Shown: positions 7,517 to 15,569, counted from the stretch's first letter. The stretch: DNA of 16,835 nucleotides from Brevundimonas sp. UBA2388 (GCA_002343425.1 DDSO01000080.1:1-16835); one strand, 5' to 3'. Notes: generated by a model from the sequence alone, not told the origin. Made by a program: numbers and translations.

Positions 7517-8290
7517 TCAGCCCGCGTATTTCGCCAGGTCCTCGTCCGAAATGTCCTCGTTCGAATAGACGTTCTGCACGTCGTCCTCGGCGTCCAGCGC
7601 ATCGAGCAGCTTCATCAGGGTGCCGACCGCCTCGCCCGTGACGGGCACCTCGGTCTGGGGGCGCCAGACCAGGGCCGTGGACTTGGCGTCGCCGAGGATT
7701 TTCGACAGGGCCTCGGCCACCTCGTTCAGGTCCTCGAAGGTCGTCCAGATCGTGTGGCCCGGCGCGTCCTCATAGATGTCGGGCTTGACCAGATCGCTTT
7801 CGACGTCCTGGGCGCCGGCCTCGATGGCGGCCTCCATGACGGCGTCCTCGCTGCCGACCTCGGCCGGATAGATGATCCGGCCCACGCGGTTCCACATGAA
7901 GGCGACCGAGTTCATCTCGCTCAACTGCCCACCGTTCTTCTTGAACGCCGCGCCGATGTTGGAGGCTGCCCGATTCCGATTGTCGGTCAGGGCCTCGACG
8001 ATGATGCCGACGCCGCCGGGGCCCCGGCCCTCGTAGCGGACCTCTTCCATCGTATCGACGTCGCCGCCGGCGGCCTTGTTGATCGCGCGCTGGATCACGT
8101 CGCGCGGCAGGCTCTCGGCCTTGGCGTTGTTGACGGCCAGACGCAGGCGCGGGTTCATGTTGACGTCGGGCATGCCCAGCTTGGCGGCCACGGTGATGTC
8201 GCGCGACAGCTTGGAGAACAGCTTGGACCGCTGCGCATCGGCGCGTCCCTTGCGGTGCATGATGTTCTTGTATTTGGAATGGCCGGCCAT
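7517..8290 (-). CDS. yebC: YebC/PmpR (TACO1) family protein
   Basis: A 257-residue member of the YebC/PmpR family. It opens with the invariant [25 protein letters not shown] signature and contains [51 protein letters not shown], and a C-terminal acidic half ending in [13 protein letters not shown]. Family proteins have been described both as DNA-binding regulators and, more recently, as factors that help ribosomes through difficult stretches such as polyproline; sequence alone does not choose between these. In many bacteria yebC lies directly before ruvC. Here it is upstream of the crescentin-like gene (gap 143 bases) and about 6 kb from ruvC. The stretch 8291-8421 should hold its promoter and that of the divergent small gene. 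Confidence 0.97.
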   Translation of the reverse strand: MAGHSKYKNIMHRKGRADAQRSKLFSKLSRDITVAAKLGMPDVNMNPRLRLAVNNAKAESLPRDVIQRAINKAAGGDVDTMEEVRYEGRGPGGVGIIVEALTDNRNRAASNIGAAFKKNGGQLSEMNSVAFMWNRVGRIIYPAEVGSEDAVMEAAIEAGAQDVESDLVKPDIYEDAPGHTIWTTFEDLNEVAEALSKILGDAKSTALVWRPQTEVPVTGEAVGTLMKLLDALDAEDDVQNVYSNEDISDEDLAKYAG

Positions 8291-8421
8291 GAATTCAGTC
8301 TCTGGTCGTCTTGAGCGGTCGAAAGTCGGAGCCGCGATCTAGCGGATGGCGGCGGCGGTGTCACGGTTCAGGAACCTCTGCTGCGCTACAGCTTTTCCCC
8401 ACCAGCAGACGGAGCCCCGCC

Positions 8422-8622
8422 ATGACCGCCGAAGATGTCCTCTATGACGCCCAGGTCTACGCCGATGACGACCTCAACGAGGCCGACATCGTCGAATGGT
8501 ACGAGGCCCGGCACGTCACCGTCCCGGCCGCCGTCGCCACCGGCGCCATCGTCGCTGCCTTCGCCCTGGGCGTCCTGACCGCGGTCGGCGCCCTGGCCCT
8601 GATGGGCCGGCTGGACGACTAG
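8422..8622 (+). CDS. Small single-pass membrane protein, unknown function
   Basis: The 66-residue product starts MTAEDVLYDAQVYADDDLNEADIVEWY in outline: an acidic, soluble N-terminal half (1-32), then one hydrophobic helix (about 33-61, rich in Ala, Val, Gly and Leu), then GRLDD. It is therefore probably a bitopic inner-membrane protein. The ATG at 8422 has GGAG 8 bases upstream; the frame is open upstream to 8311 but that part overlaps the yebC promoter region and looks non-coding. Its TAG stop shares the four bases CTAG with the stop of the convergent thioesterase gene. No family was recognised. Confidence 0.72.
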   Translation: MTAEDVLYDAQVYADDDLNEADIVEWYEARHVTVPAAVATGAIVAAFALGVLTAVGALALMGRLDD

Positions 8623-9056
8623 GCTTTCAGGCTCTCCAGAAAGCCCCGCATCTTGTCGTCCACAGGCACGGGCCGTTTGGAGTCGCGGTCGACATAGACG
8701 TGGACGAAATAGCCGACGGCCGCCGCCTCCTGCTCATTGTTGCGGAACAGGCCGATCTCGTAGCGGACCGAGCTGGTGCCGACGTGCGCCACCCGCACCC
8801 CGGCCTCGATCTCGTCCGGGAAGGCGGTCGGCGAGAAATAGCGGCAGCCGGTTTCGACTACCAGGCCGATGGTCTTGCCGTCGTGGATGTCGATGACGCC
8901 GTTGACGACCAGCAGCCGGTTCACCGCCGTGTCGAACCACGAATAATAGACGACATTGTTCACATGGCCGTAGACGTCATTGTCCATCCAGCGCGTCGAG
9001 ATGGCCTGGAACCGGCGATAGTCGCTCCGCTTCGTCCGTTCGATGGTGCCGGTCAT
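8619..9056 (-). CDS. Hotdog-fold acyl-CoA thioesterase (4HBT/YbgC-FadM type)
   Basis: A 145-residue thioesterase of the 4-hydroxybenzoyl-CoA thioesterase/YbgC type. The catalytic block is TRWMDNDVYGHVNNVVYYSW (21-40), where D27 aligns with the catalytic aspartate of the Pseudomonas 4-hydroxybenzoyl-CoA enzyme; the GHVNN stretch is typical. The length matches a single hotdog domain, which acts as a dimer or tetramer. Such enzymes hydrolyse acyl-CoA in lipid or aromatic metabolism; the substrate cannot be read from sequence. The gene ends tail to tail with the small membrane protein gene and diverges from the alcohol dehydrogenase gene across 136 bases. Confidence 0.93.
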   Translation of the reverse strand: MTGTIERTKRSDYRRFQAISTRWMDNDVYGHVNNVVYYSWFDTAVNRLLVVNGVIDIHDGKTIGLVVETGCRYFSPTAFPDEIEAGVRVAHVGTSSVRYEIGLFRNNEQEAAAVGYFVHVYVDRDSKRPVPVDDKMRGFLESLKA

Positions 9057-9192
9057 GAAGTCTCCCCTGGTGCGCTCACGCTCGCGACGCGGTCGCTCGC
9101 TGCCTGGGCGCGTTTTGATTCCGCGCGTCTCGGCGCGCCTGGTCCCAGCCTTGGGCTTGGCGGACGCGGCGTCAAGCGCCTAGCCTCCCTTC

Positions 9193-10332
9193 ATGCAGAC
9201 CATCGCCGCCGTTCTCAGAACCACGGGCGCCGCCCGCCCCTATGCCGACAGCCGGCCGCTGTCGCTCGAGACGGTGACGCTGGATCCGCCCGGCCGGGAC
9301 GAGGTTCTCGTCGCCATCAAGGCCGCCGGCCTCTGCCATTCGGACCTCAGCGTCATCAACGGCGACCGGCCCCGGCCCCTGCCGATGGCGCTGGGCCATG
9401 AGGCGGCGGGGGTGGTCGAGGCGCTCGGCCCCGGCGTGACCGACCTCGAGATCGGCGACCATGTCGTCATGGTCTTCATGCCCAGCTGCGGCCATTGCGA
9501 TCCCTGCGCCGGCGGCCGTCCGGCCCTGTGCGAGCCGGGCGCCGCCGCCAACGGCAAGGGCGAGCTGCTGGCCGGCGGGCGGCGACTCCACGATGCGGCG
9601 GGCGATCTCAACCATCATCTCGGCTGTTCCGCCTTCGCGGCCCATGCGGTGGTCTCGCGCCGGTCGCTGGTGAAGGTCGATCGCGATCTGCCGTTCGAAC
9701 ACGCCGCCCTGTTCGGCTGCGCGGTGCTGACCGGGGTGGGGGCGGTCGTGAACACGGCGCAGGTCAAGGCCGGCCAGGGCGTGGTCGTCATCGGCCTCGG
9801 CGGCGTCGGCCTGTCCTCGGTGCTGGGGGCCCTGGCGGCGGGGGCCAGTCCGGTGATCGCCGTCGATCTCAGCGAGGACAAGCTGGCGCTGGCCCGCTCT
9901 CTCGGCGCCGTCCAGACGGTCAACGCCGCCGCCCCCGACGCCGTCGAACAGGTGCGCGCACTTGCTGGCGGGACGGGGGCAGGCGGCGGGGCCGACTTCG
10001 TGTTCGAGATGGCGGGCTCGGCCGCGGCCCTCGACGCCGCCTGGCGGATGACCCGGCGCGGCGGGACCACGGTCACGGCCGGCCTGCCCCCGCCCGGGGC
10101 CGCCCTTCCGGTCAACATCGTCCAGCTGGTCGCCGAGGAGCGCACCCTGAAGGGCTCGTACATCGGCGCCTGCGTCCCCAGCCGCGACATCCCCCGCTAC
10201 GTCGCCCTGTTCCGGCAGGGGCGGCTGCCGGTCGACCGGCTGCTCAGCGGCGTCATCGCGCTGGAAGGGATCAACGCCGCCTTCGACGATCTGGCCGACG
10301 GCCGCGCCGTGCGCACTGTGGTACGGTTCTGA
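9193..10332 (+). CDS. Zinc-dependent alcohol dehydrogenase, medium-chain (MDR) family
   Basis: A 379-residue MDR enzyme that should oxidise an alcohol with NAD(P). Catalytic zinc ligands are C48 (GLCHSD), H69 and E70 (LGHEAAG) and C176 (LFGCAVLTG). The structural zinc site is C99, C102, C105 and C113 (SCGHCDPCAGGRPALC). The Rossmann motif is GLGGVG (201-206), and D225 at the end of the next strand favours NAD. The arrangement and LFGCAVLTGVGAV are close to class III-like or aryl/allyl alcohol dehydrogenases, but the exact substrate is not determinable. No clear Shine-Dalgarno precedes the ATG at 9193, so translation may be from a short or leaderless mRNA. The gene at 10336 begins three bases after its stop and is probably co-transcribed. 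Confidence 0.94.
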   Translation: MQTIAAVLRTTGAARPYADSRPLSLETVTLDPPGRDEVLVAIKAAGLCHSDLSVINGDRPRPLPMALGHEAAGVVEALGPGVTDLEIGDHVVMVFMPSCGHCDPCAGGRPALCEPGAAANGKGELLAGGRRLHDAAGDLNHHLGCSAFAAHAVVSRRSLVKVDRDLPFEHAALFGCAVLTGVGAVVNTAQVKAGQGVVVIGLGGVGLSSVLGALAAGASPVIAVDLSEDKLALARSLGAVQTVNAAAPDAVEQVRALAGGTGAGGGADFVFEMAGSAAALDAAWRMTRRGGTTVTAGLPPPGAALPVNIVQLVAEERTLKGSYIGACVPSRDIPRYVALFRQGRLPVDRLLSGVIALEGINAAFDDLADGRAVRTVVRF

Positions 10333-10335
10333 CCC

Positions 10336-10779
10336 ATGACCGACACCCCTGCCCTCCGCCGCCTGCTCGACCTGCCCGGCATCGACGATCTGGAGCTGAA
10401 GGCGCTGATGAAGCCGCGCCTCGCCGACCCGGACGAGCTGTATGACTTCCCCGAGATCGCCGAGGCCATCGACGAAGCCGCCCGCGCCGCCTTCGGCCTG
10501 ACCCCGGACGAGGCCGCCGCCGTCCCTCTCCCCACTGACTGGGACCCTATCGAGCGGCTCGACCCCGCCGACAGGGCCGAGGCCTTCGCCGCCGAGGGCT
10601 GGGACGTCCTCGACGCGCGCCGCAAGCCCCTGCGCATGCTGGGATGGTGGACCCTGCCGCTGGCGCTGGCGATGCGCGGCGTCGCCGGCGCGCTTCCGTT
10701 CCACGCCGAGCCCGACCGGCCGGTCACCGACTGGGGCTCGAACCTCAAGGCCGAGGCGACGCGGTTCCGGAAAAGGTAG
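10336..10779 (+). CDS. Short protein of unknown function downstream of the alcohol dehydrogenase
   Basis: The 147-residue product is not recognised. It is acidic in the N-terminal two thirds (many Asp, Glu and Ala, with LDLPGIDDLELKAL near 11-24) and has one hydrophobic segment near 101-121 (LGWWTLPLALAMRGVAGAL), which could be a membrane helix or a buried core. The C-terminus is basic (FRKR). The ATG lies three bases after the alcohol dehydrogenase stop, so it is probably the second gene of a two-gene operon. Codon use is as GC-rich as its neighbours, supporting real coding. Confidence 0.75.
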   Translation: MTDTPALRRLLDLPGIDDLELKALMKPRLADPDELYDFPEIAEAIDEAARAAFGLTPDEAAAVPLPTDWDPIERLDPADRAEAFAAEGWDVLDARRKPLRMLGWWTLPLALAMRGVAGALPFHAEPDRPVTDWGSNLKAEATRFRKR

Positions 10780-10782
10780 GGT

Positions 10783-11607
10783 TCACATCCCGACCTGCCA
10801 TGGATCGCCCGGCGGCGGGCTGGGGGTGACGGTCACGTCTTCGAGGTCCTCCGTCGCCGACAGCAGCCAGTCCCGCACCTCGGCCATGGCGTCGAAGCTG
10901 GACTGCGACACCGTCACCTCGCCGCCCAGCGCGCGGATCTGCGCCTCCGCCGCGTGAATCCGGCGGACCATGGCCATGTGGCGATGGGTCTGGATCTGCC
11001 GCACCTCGGCCAGCCGCCGCTGATACTCCGCCTTGATGGCCCGGTCCGGATCGTCGATCCGGTCGGGGTTGAACGCCAGCCGCCGGGCCGCCACGCCGTC
11101 ATCGTCGGCCAGCACCTCGAACATCAGGCCCAGGTCCATGGTCTCGATCGACGGCCCCCCGCCCCGCGCCCGCTCGCCCAGCCGCGCATAGCTCTCGGCC
11201 AGCCCGGCCAGCGCCCTGGCCTCGTTCCACTGCCGCGCCTTCATCGCCCGCCCCGAGGCCAGCGTCGCCGCCCGCGCGAGGGCGGCGGGATCGGCGGCTT
11301 CGGGGTCGTCGGCGGGGGCGGGGGCGAAGAGGTTTTTCAGCGCGCGCTGCTCCTGCCTCTGCGGCTCGGCCCGCACCGCCTCTGCAGCCTCGACAGCCTT
11401 GGCATGTTCCCTCGCCAGCTGATCGCCGTTCCGCTTCTTGCTCCATCCCGCGCGCCCGGCCTGATAATAGACCGACCCCGGCGACACCTTCCATTTGACC
11501 GCCAGCTCCCGCGCCGTCGCGCCGCTGCGATAGGCTTCGACGACCTCCGCCCAAGTCTCTTTGCTGAGGTGATAGTGGCACGGGACGACGGGAGGGCGAT
11601 TGGGCAT
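10783..11607 (-). CDS. Helix-turn-helix protein of unknown role
   Basis: A 274-residue protein with an N-terminal helix-turn-helix (about 15-57): KETWAEVVEAYRSGATAREL, then AVKWKVSPGSVYYQAGRAGW, the pattern found in terminase small subunits and related phage or transposase-type DNA-binding domains. The middle (about 62-160) is Ala/Glu/Arg-rich and probably helical; residues 185-235 (RIDDPDRAIKAEYQRRLAEV and beyond) look like a coiled coil. The C-terminus has a Pro-rich tail. No terminase large subunit or other phage gene is nearby, so a phage role is not supported by context. No good ribosome binding site precedes the ATG at 11607. It borders the restriction-modification operon and converges with the gene at 10336. 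Confidence 0.72.
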   Translation of the reverse strand: MPNRPPVVPCHYHLSKETWAEVVEAYRSGATARELAVKWKVSPGSVYYQAGRAGWSKKRNGDQLAREHAKAVEAAEAVRAEPQRQEQRALKNLFAPAPADDPEAADPAALARAATLASGRAMKARQWNEARALAGLAESYARLGERARGGGPSIETMDLGLMFEVLADDDGVAARRLAFNPDRIDDPDRAIKAEYQRRLAEVRQIQTHRHMAMVRRIHAAEAQIRALGGEVTVSQSSFDAMAEVRDWLLSATEDLEDVTVTPSPPPGDPWQVGM

Positions 11608-11699
11608 GCGGGGAGTCTACGGCACCCCGGAGCCTTGCTGAGGTACGAGCCGCAAACGCCCGCTGCGGCTGGAATCTGAGTGTCGGAATAGCGCTTCGG

Positions 11700-12938
11700 T
11701 CAGCTCTTTGCCGAAGCAGCCCGCTCTTTGATCACAGCGATAAGTTCACCGACGGAAAACAACCAATCCTGCTGGTCCGGTCCATAACTGGGCTGGATCG
11801 CTTCCGGCACCACGAGCTGCAGTTCAGCAGCTCGCATCTCGCTCGTCTGATTGGATGAGATCCCTGGTTCCAGTGTCAGGAGATGCTTTTGACCTACCCT
11901 GCGTCCTTCCGAGAGCACCTGCCGCCACCGATCCTTGCAGGTCGTTTTGACGCCCAGCAGCGTTAGCGCTTTCGGCTCGAACATCGGATTGTGGTACTCG
12001 ATCGCCCCTGGAAATAGGAAGTCGGGCTGCTTGTTGCCCTCTGTCCTGCCATTGCGGTCGAATTTCAGGTCATGCACCTCGAACAGGCTTGCAAGATGGT
12101 GCTCAAGCGAGAAGCCTGCCCTCGATTTACGTCGCCCGTGAACGCTGAGCGAGAACGATACAAACCCCTCAACGTCGATTTTCCCGTCGGCCTGAAAGCC
12201 TGTCTGCAGGCGCTCCTCTATCAGGTGTCGCTCGAGCGTGTGGAACATCACATCCTCGAGCTCGATCCAAGCCATCAAGGTGCTGTCCGGCTCAGTGAGC
12301 GGCGACATTTCCTGGAGCTGCCGACGAGCGAAAGCAGAAAAGGCTGCTGTGCCGGGGAACCTCGGTCCGAACTCTCTGAAGATGGGCTCCAACCACTGAT
12401 CATGTGCGATCGGCACGTCGATCTCGATGGCCTCCAACACCTGCCGCGCCGCGAAGTCGAGCTGGAGTCCTGGAGATTCCCGTAGGTCGTTCTGGATCAA
12501 TCGGGCGGTTGGTGGCGTGAGCCCGAACAACCACAGCAACTGCTGCTCGATGTTGCTACCGCTTCGACTTAGGAGGATCAGCAATCGCCCATCTTTGCGA
12601 AGGCAGACGAACAGGCTGTCGCCGTCGGTCGCTGCGCGCACGACCGCCTCGGATTCCGCCGTATACAGGAGCCGAGGTTCGGGGTTTCGATGTGGTTGAT
12701 TTGCCCGCGAGTCATACCAGGTAGCCGTTCCATCGTGACGGACCGGAGCCTCATCGTCGGTCAGCCACATGTAGGTGCATGGCAGCCGGTGTGGCGAAGA
12801 CGGCAGACCCAAAAAGCTCTGAAGGACCTTGGTTCCCTGAAACTCATGGCCATTAGACACACGGGGATCAAGTTCGGTGCCGCTCAACTTCTTCACGCCG
12901 ACGCCTGAAAAGAAGTCTGCGAGGTGGCCCCGTTTCAT
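11700..12938 (-). CDS. EcoRII-like type II restriction endonuclease
   Basis: The 412-residue product matches the EcoRII type in length and in its C-terminal catalytic domain. Visible landmarks are GRRKSRAGFSLEHHL (268-282), a PD-D/ExK-like core with D306 in NKQPDFLFPGAIEY and K331 in GVKTTCKDRWRQVL (329-342), and KHLLTLEPG and LQLVVPEAI after it. EcoRII cuts before CCWGG and is a type IIE enzyme: an N-terminal effector domain binds a second copy of the site. Residues 1-200 here would be that domain, although it is less conserved. The ATG overlaps the vsr stop by four bases (ATGA). The gene is last in the operon, so methyltransferase is translated first. A hand-counted line in the gene (12541-12600) is 53% GC. 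Identification rests on motif similarity and on the Dcm and Vsr neighbours. Confidence 0.9.
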   Translation of the reverse strand: MKRGHLADFFSGVGVKKLSGTELDPRVSNGHEFQGTKVLQSFLGLPSSPHRLPCTYMWLTDDEAPVRHDGTATWYDSRANQPHRNPEPRLLYTAESEAVVRAATDGDSLFVCLRKDGRLLILLSRSGSNIEQQLLWLFGLTPPTARLIQNDLRESPGLQLDFAARQVLEAIEIDVPIAHDQWLEPIFREFGPRFPGTAAFSAFARRQLQEMSPLTEPDSTLMAWIELEDVMFHTLERHLIEERLQTGFQADGKIDVEGFVSFSLSVHGRRKSRAGFSLEHHLASLFEVHDLKFDRNGRTEGNKQPDFLFPGAIEYHNPMFEPKALTLLGVKTTCKDRWRQVLSEGRRVGQKHLLTLEPGISSNQTSEMRAAELQLVVPEAIQPSYGPDQQDWLFSVGELIAVIKERAASAKS

Positions 12939-13387
12939 GCTTGTCCCGTCAGCGTTAGTCGCGCTTCAGTTGAAGTGAGCCACTGCGCCACACAATCCAT
13001 CAGGCGGTCAACTGGAATGCGCTCCCGCCCTTTGATCGCGCATTCCCAAACAACCGCCACCCGCCAGCCAAGATCTGCAAGTCGGGCTTCCGCCGCCCTG
13101 TCGACCTCGCAGTTCCGCCCGATCTTGGCCCGCCAGAACTCCGGCCGCGTGCTCGGCCATTTGAACAGATGGCACCCATGCCCGTGCCAGAAGCAGCCGT
13201 GCACGAAGATCACCGCCCGGTGCTTCGGCAGGCAGATATCCGGCTTGCCCGGCAGATCGCAGTGCAGCCGGTAGCGGAAACCCCGCGCATGAAGCGCCTT
13301 GCGGATCAGCAGTTCCGGCCTGGTGTTCTTGCCCCGGATGCCGGACATCATCCGGCTACGGGTCGCCGGATCGACGACGTCAGCCAA
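12935..13387 (-). CDS. vsr: Vsr very-short-patch mismatch endonuclease
   Basis: Vsr nicks next to T:G mismatches that arise when 5-methylcytosine deaminates in Dcm-type sites, starting repair back to C:G. The 150-residue protein shows the family blocks [20 protein letters not shown] (11-30), [20 protein letters not shown] (47-66), [12 protein letters not shown] and [13 protein letters not shown]50, H63 and H68 fit the catalytic site; H70, C72 and C116 fit the structural zinc site. The start is inferred to be TTG at 13387, because the conserved N-terminal [15 protein letters not shown] block needs it; it overlaps the end of the methyltransferase gene by eight bases. The stop overlaps the restriction gene start. 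Context predicts that it acts on CTWGG products of CCWGG methylation. Confidence 0.95.
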   Translation of the reverse strand: MADVVDPATRSRMMSGIRGKNTRPELLIRKALHARGFRYRLHCDLPGKPDICLPKHRAVIFVHGCFWHGHGCHLFKWPSTRPEFWRAKIGRNCEVDRAAEARLADLGWRVAVVWECAIKGRERIPVDRLMDCVAQWLTSTEARLTLTGQA

Positions 13388-14561
13388 GCCCGGCCTTCGG
13401 CCGTTTCCCGAGCGCGCGGAAGAGGTGCGGCTTCATATGTTCGGCGACGGCTTTCACGGCCGGCACCACAACAGAATTGCCGAACTGGCGATAGGCCTGG
13501 GTGTCCGACACCGGGATGATGAAGTCCGCGCCTCGCGGCGAGTCGAAGCCCATAAGCCGGGCGCATTCGCGCGGCGTCAGGCGACGTGGGACCTTGCCGT
13601 CCTGTTTGATCAGGATCTCCGACCCGTCCTTGTGATAGCGGGCGGACAGGGTCCGGGCGACATCCTCCGGACCGACCAGACCAAAGCCGAAGCCGTTTCC
13701 GGCGGCCCGGTGCTTTTCCTTGTAGCGCTGCAGATAGGCCCAGAGGTTGTCGGTCAGGGTGTATTTGTCGGCAACCCGGCCGGAGTTCCCCAGCGTGAAG
13801 CGCTGGTCCGGGATCTCGGAGTCGTCGCCTTCGCGATGGAGAATTTCCGCCAGCTTCGGCGCGGCGTCAGGCAGCTTCATATCGGCGAAGCGGAAGCCCT
13901 GGTCCTCGCGGAATCCGACGATGAAAATCCGTTCGCGGTGCTGCGGCGTCCAGTAGCGACCGTCGATGACCCGGAAGTCGATTTTGTAGCCGAGCTCTTC
14001 GGTCAGCACGTCCTTAATGGTCTGGAACGTCTTGCCCTTGTCGTGGCCGACGAGGTTGCGGACGTTCTCCAGCAGGAAGGCCGCCGGGCGATGGTGCGCG
14101 ATAATCCGCGCCACATCGAAGAACAGGGTGCCTTGGGTCTTGTCCTCAAACCCGTGCGCGCGGCCGAGGGCGTTCTTCTTCGACACGCCCGCGATTGAAA
14201 ACGGCTGGCAGGGGAAGCCCGCCAGCAGGACATCGTGCGCCGGGATGTCGGCGACCGCGACCTTGGTGATGTCGCCGTTGATCTCGTGATCGTCGTCCGG
14301 GAAATTCGCCCGGTAGGTCTGCTGGCTAAATTTGTCCCACTCGGACGTGAAGACGCAGCGACCGCCGATGGATTCGAACCCGCGACGCAGTCCGCCGATG
14401 CCTGCGAACAGATCGATGAAGGTGAAGTCAGCCGGCGGCTGATCCTTGCCGCCGTGCAACAACTTCAGTTTGGGCTGCGGCGCTACAGGTGTGACCGGGC
14501 CATCGATGATGCCCAAACGCACAGCCGTGTCGGCAGTCGCCTGTCCGGCCTGCTTCACCAT
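13380..14561 (-). CDS. dcm: Dcm-type DNA (cytosine-5) methyltransferase, CCWGG
   Basis: A cytosine-5 methyltransferase that should methylate the inner C of CCWGG. With the ATG at 14561 it has 393 residues. Motifs in order: [11 protein letters not shown] (48-57), IV PCQPFS with catalytic C118, VI ENV (165-167), VIII QHRERI (207-212), a target-recognition region (about 216-320) and [16 protein letters not shown] (327-339) and QFGNSVVVP (359-367). Several stretches, including [31 protein letters not shown] and [14 protein letters not shown], are very close to E. coli Dcm, which supports the target. The ATG is preferred because GGAG lies nine bases upstream; GTG at 14579 and TTG at 14633 in the same frame are alternatives. 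It is first in the operon with vsr and the EcoRII-like gene. Line 13981-14040, in the gene, is 52% GC by hand count. Confidence 0.95.
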   Translation of the reverse strand: MVKQAGQATADTAVRLGIIDGPVTPVAPQPKLKLLHGGKDQPPADFTFIDLFAGIGGLRRGFESIGGRCVFTSEWDKFSQQTYRANFPDDDHEINGDITKVAVADIPAHDVLLAGFPCQPFSIAGVSKKNALGRAHGFEDKTQGTLFFDVARIIAHHRPAAFLLENVRNLVGHDKGKTFQTIKDVLTEELGYKIDFRVIDGRYWTPQHRERIFIVGFREDQGFRFADMKLPDAAPKLAEILHREGDDSEIPDQRFTLGNSGRVADKYTLTDNLWAYLQRYKEKHRAAGNGFGFGLVGPEDVARTLSARYHKDGSEILIKQDGKVPRRLTPRECARLMGFDSPRGADFIIPVSDTQAYRQFGNSVVVPAVKAVAEHMKPHLFRALGKRPKAGLG

Positions 14562-14615
14562 AAGGGCATACTCCGACACGGCGATTCCGCTTGTTGAGGG
14601 TGGCAGACTGGGGAG

Positions 14616-14644
14616 ATTCTGCCAGGAGAACAAGTCAGGAACAA
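14616..14644 (-). promoter_or_regulatory. Possible promoter of the restriction-modification operon
   Basis: On the minus strand, TTGTTC, a 17-base spacer and CAGAAT resemble -35 and -10 boxes (3 and 4 matches of 6). A start of transcription about eight bases further would place the ATG at 14561 inside a short leader and would exclude the TTG at 14633. A CCWGG site (14622-14626) abuts the -10 element inside the spacer, which would allow feedback by methylation. The match is partial. Confidence 0.25.
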
Positions 14645-14695
14645 TGGCTTACCTACCCAAGGCTGCCAGGTTTCGCCGCTTCTACCGGACCGCCC

Positions 14696-15463
14696 CTACC
14701 TGATCTTCACCCCCACGCCCTTCTCGCCGCCCGGCTTGCTCACGCTCACATCAAACACCTCGCCCCCGAACGCCAGACCGCGCACGGCGCGTTCGCACAG
14801 GGCGACGATCTCGTCGGCGGGCTGTTCGGTGCGGATGTCGAGGAACCAGCCCATCATCCGGGCCTCGTTCCAGCGGGCGCGGGCCAGCCAGGCCTCGTCG
14901 ATCTTCAGGTCGCGGAACGCCACATTGAGGCGGCCGATCAGGCCGATGGGCTGCTGGGGCTCGGGGATGTCGGCCAGCTCGACCGTGCCCGAGGGACGGC
15001 CGACGAAGGACGGGAGCGGGGCGTGGGCCAGCACGGCCTTGATCTGGTCGGGCTCCATCATCAGGCCCTTGCCGCCGGCCGGGTTGAGCAGGATCACCGT
15101 GTCCTTGAGCATGTCCAGCAGCTTGCGGCCCTGCATGGCCAGGACGCGGGTGTCCTCGCCGAACATCTGGCCGGCGCGGCGCGGGTCGGTGAACAGGGTC
15201 ACGGTGTTGCGGCCGTCGTTGAGGACGACGCCGCGCAGGATCAGCTGCTCGCCCGGACGCAGCACCTTGGCGCCGTCATCGCCGGGGGTCCCGCCGGGGC
15301 TGTCGGGCTCGGGCACGGCGTAGAGATCGGCCTCGAGCATGATCTGCTCGAACTCGCCCATCTGCGATGCGTCGGCCAGACCGGCGTAGAGCAGCTCCTC
15401 CAGCGGGTTCATCGGATTGTCGGTGAAGGTGATGGGGGTCTGGGCGGGCGTGGCGTCGGTCAT
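14696..15463 (-). CDS. SseB-family protein
   Basis: A 255-residue protein that matches the SseB family (named for enhanced serine sensitivity in E. coli). The N-terminal SseB domain begins NPMNPLEELLYAGLADASQ (about 16-34) and includes LEADLYAVPEP; the C-terminal domain (about 165-255) contains RLNVAFRDLKIDEAWLARAR and ARMMGWFLDI. Biochemical function is not established for the family. There is no signal peptide, so it should be cytosolic. The ATG at 15463 (MTDATPAQT) is preferred to one 33 bases upstream because the extra residues look non-coding. The stop is 62 bases before the 3'-most possible methyltransferase start, so the restriction-modification operon sits immediately downstream on the same strand. 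Confidence 0.82.
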   Translation of the reverse strand: MTDATPAQTPITFTDNPMNPLEELLYAGLADASQMGEFEQIMLEADLYAVPEPDSPGGTPGDDGAKVLRPGEQLILRGVVLNDGRNTVTLFTDPRRAGQMFGEDTRVLAMQGRKLLDMLKDTVILLNPAGGKGLMMEPDQIKAVLAHAPLPSFVGRPSGTVELADIPEPQQPIGLIGRLNVAFRDLKIDEAWLARARWNEARMMGWFLDIRTEQPADEIVALCERAVRGLAFGGEVFDVSVSKPGGEKGVGVKIR

Positions 15464-15521
15464 GGGTCGGGCTCGGAATCGAAGGGTCGGACACAAGAGG
15501 GGAGCGGGGGCGTGGCGTCAA

Positions 15522-15544
15522 TCGGGGGGCTGGCTCCCCCCCGA
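15522..15544 (-). terminator. GC-rich hairpin, possible terminator
   Basis: TCGGGGGG (15522-15529) and CCCCCCGA (15537-15544) form a perfect 8-base-pair stem with a 7-base loop. It lies just downstream of the exported-protein gene (stop at 15570) and upstream of the SseB-family gene. The following minus-strand bases read TTGACGCC, not a T tract, so it may be a weak terminator with a -35-like box for the next gene behind it. Confidence 0.4.
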
Positions 15545-15569
15545 CGATCGCCAGACGTCCGACAGCCGG

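Noticed and set aside
9172..10704. A 510-codon open frame on the minus strand opposite the alcohol dehydrogenase gene
   Set aside because: Antisense shadow of a clear MDR enzyme; its translation has repetitive Arg, Gly, His and Gln with no recognisable domain.
11608..11699. A tRNA, integrase or attachment site at the end of the restriction-modification operon
   Set aside because: No tRNA-like fold, integrase gene or matching repeat was found here or at 14562-14695.
14562..14633. A TTG-started extension of the methyltransferase by 24 residues
   Set aside because: No Shine-Dalgarno before the TTG, and the ATG at 14561 has GGAG at good spacing; it stays an alternative.
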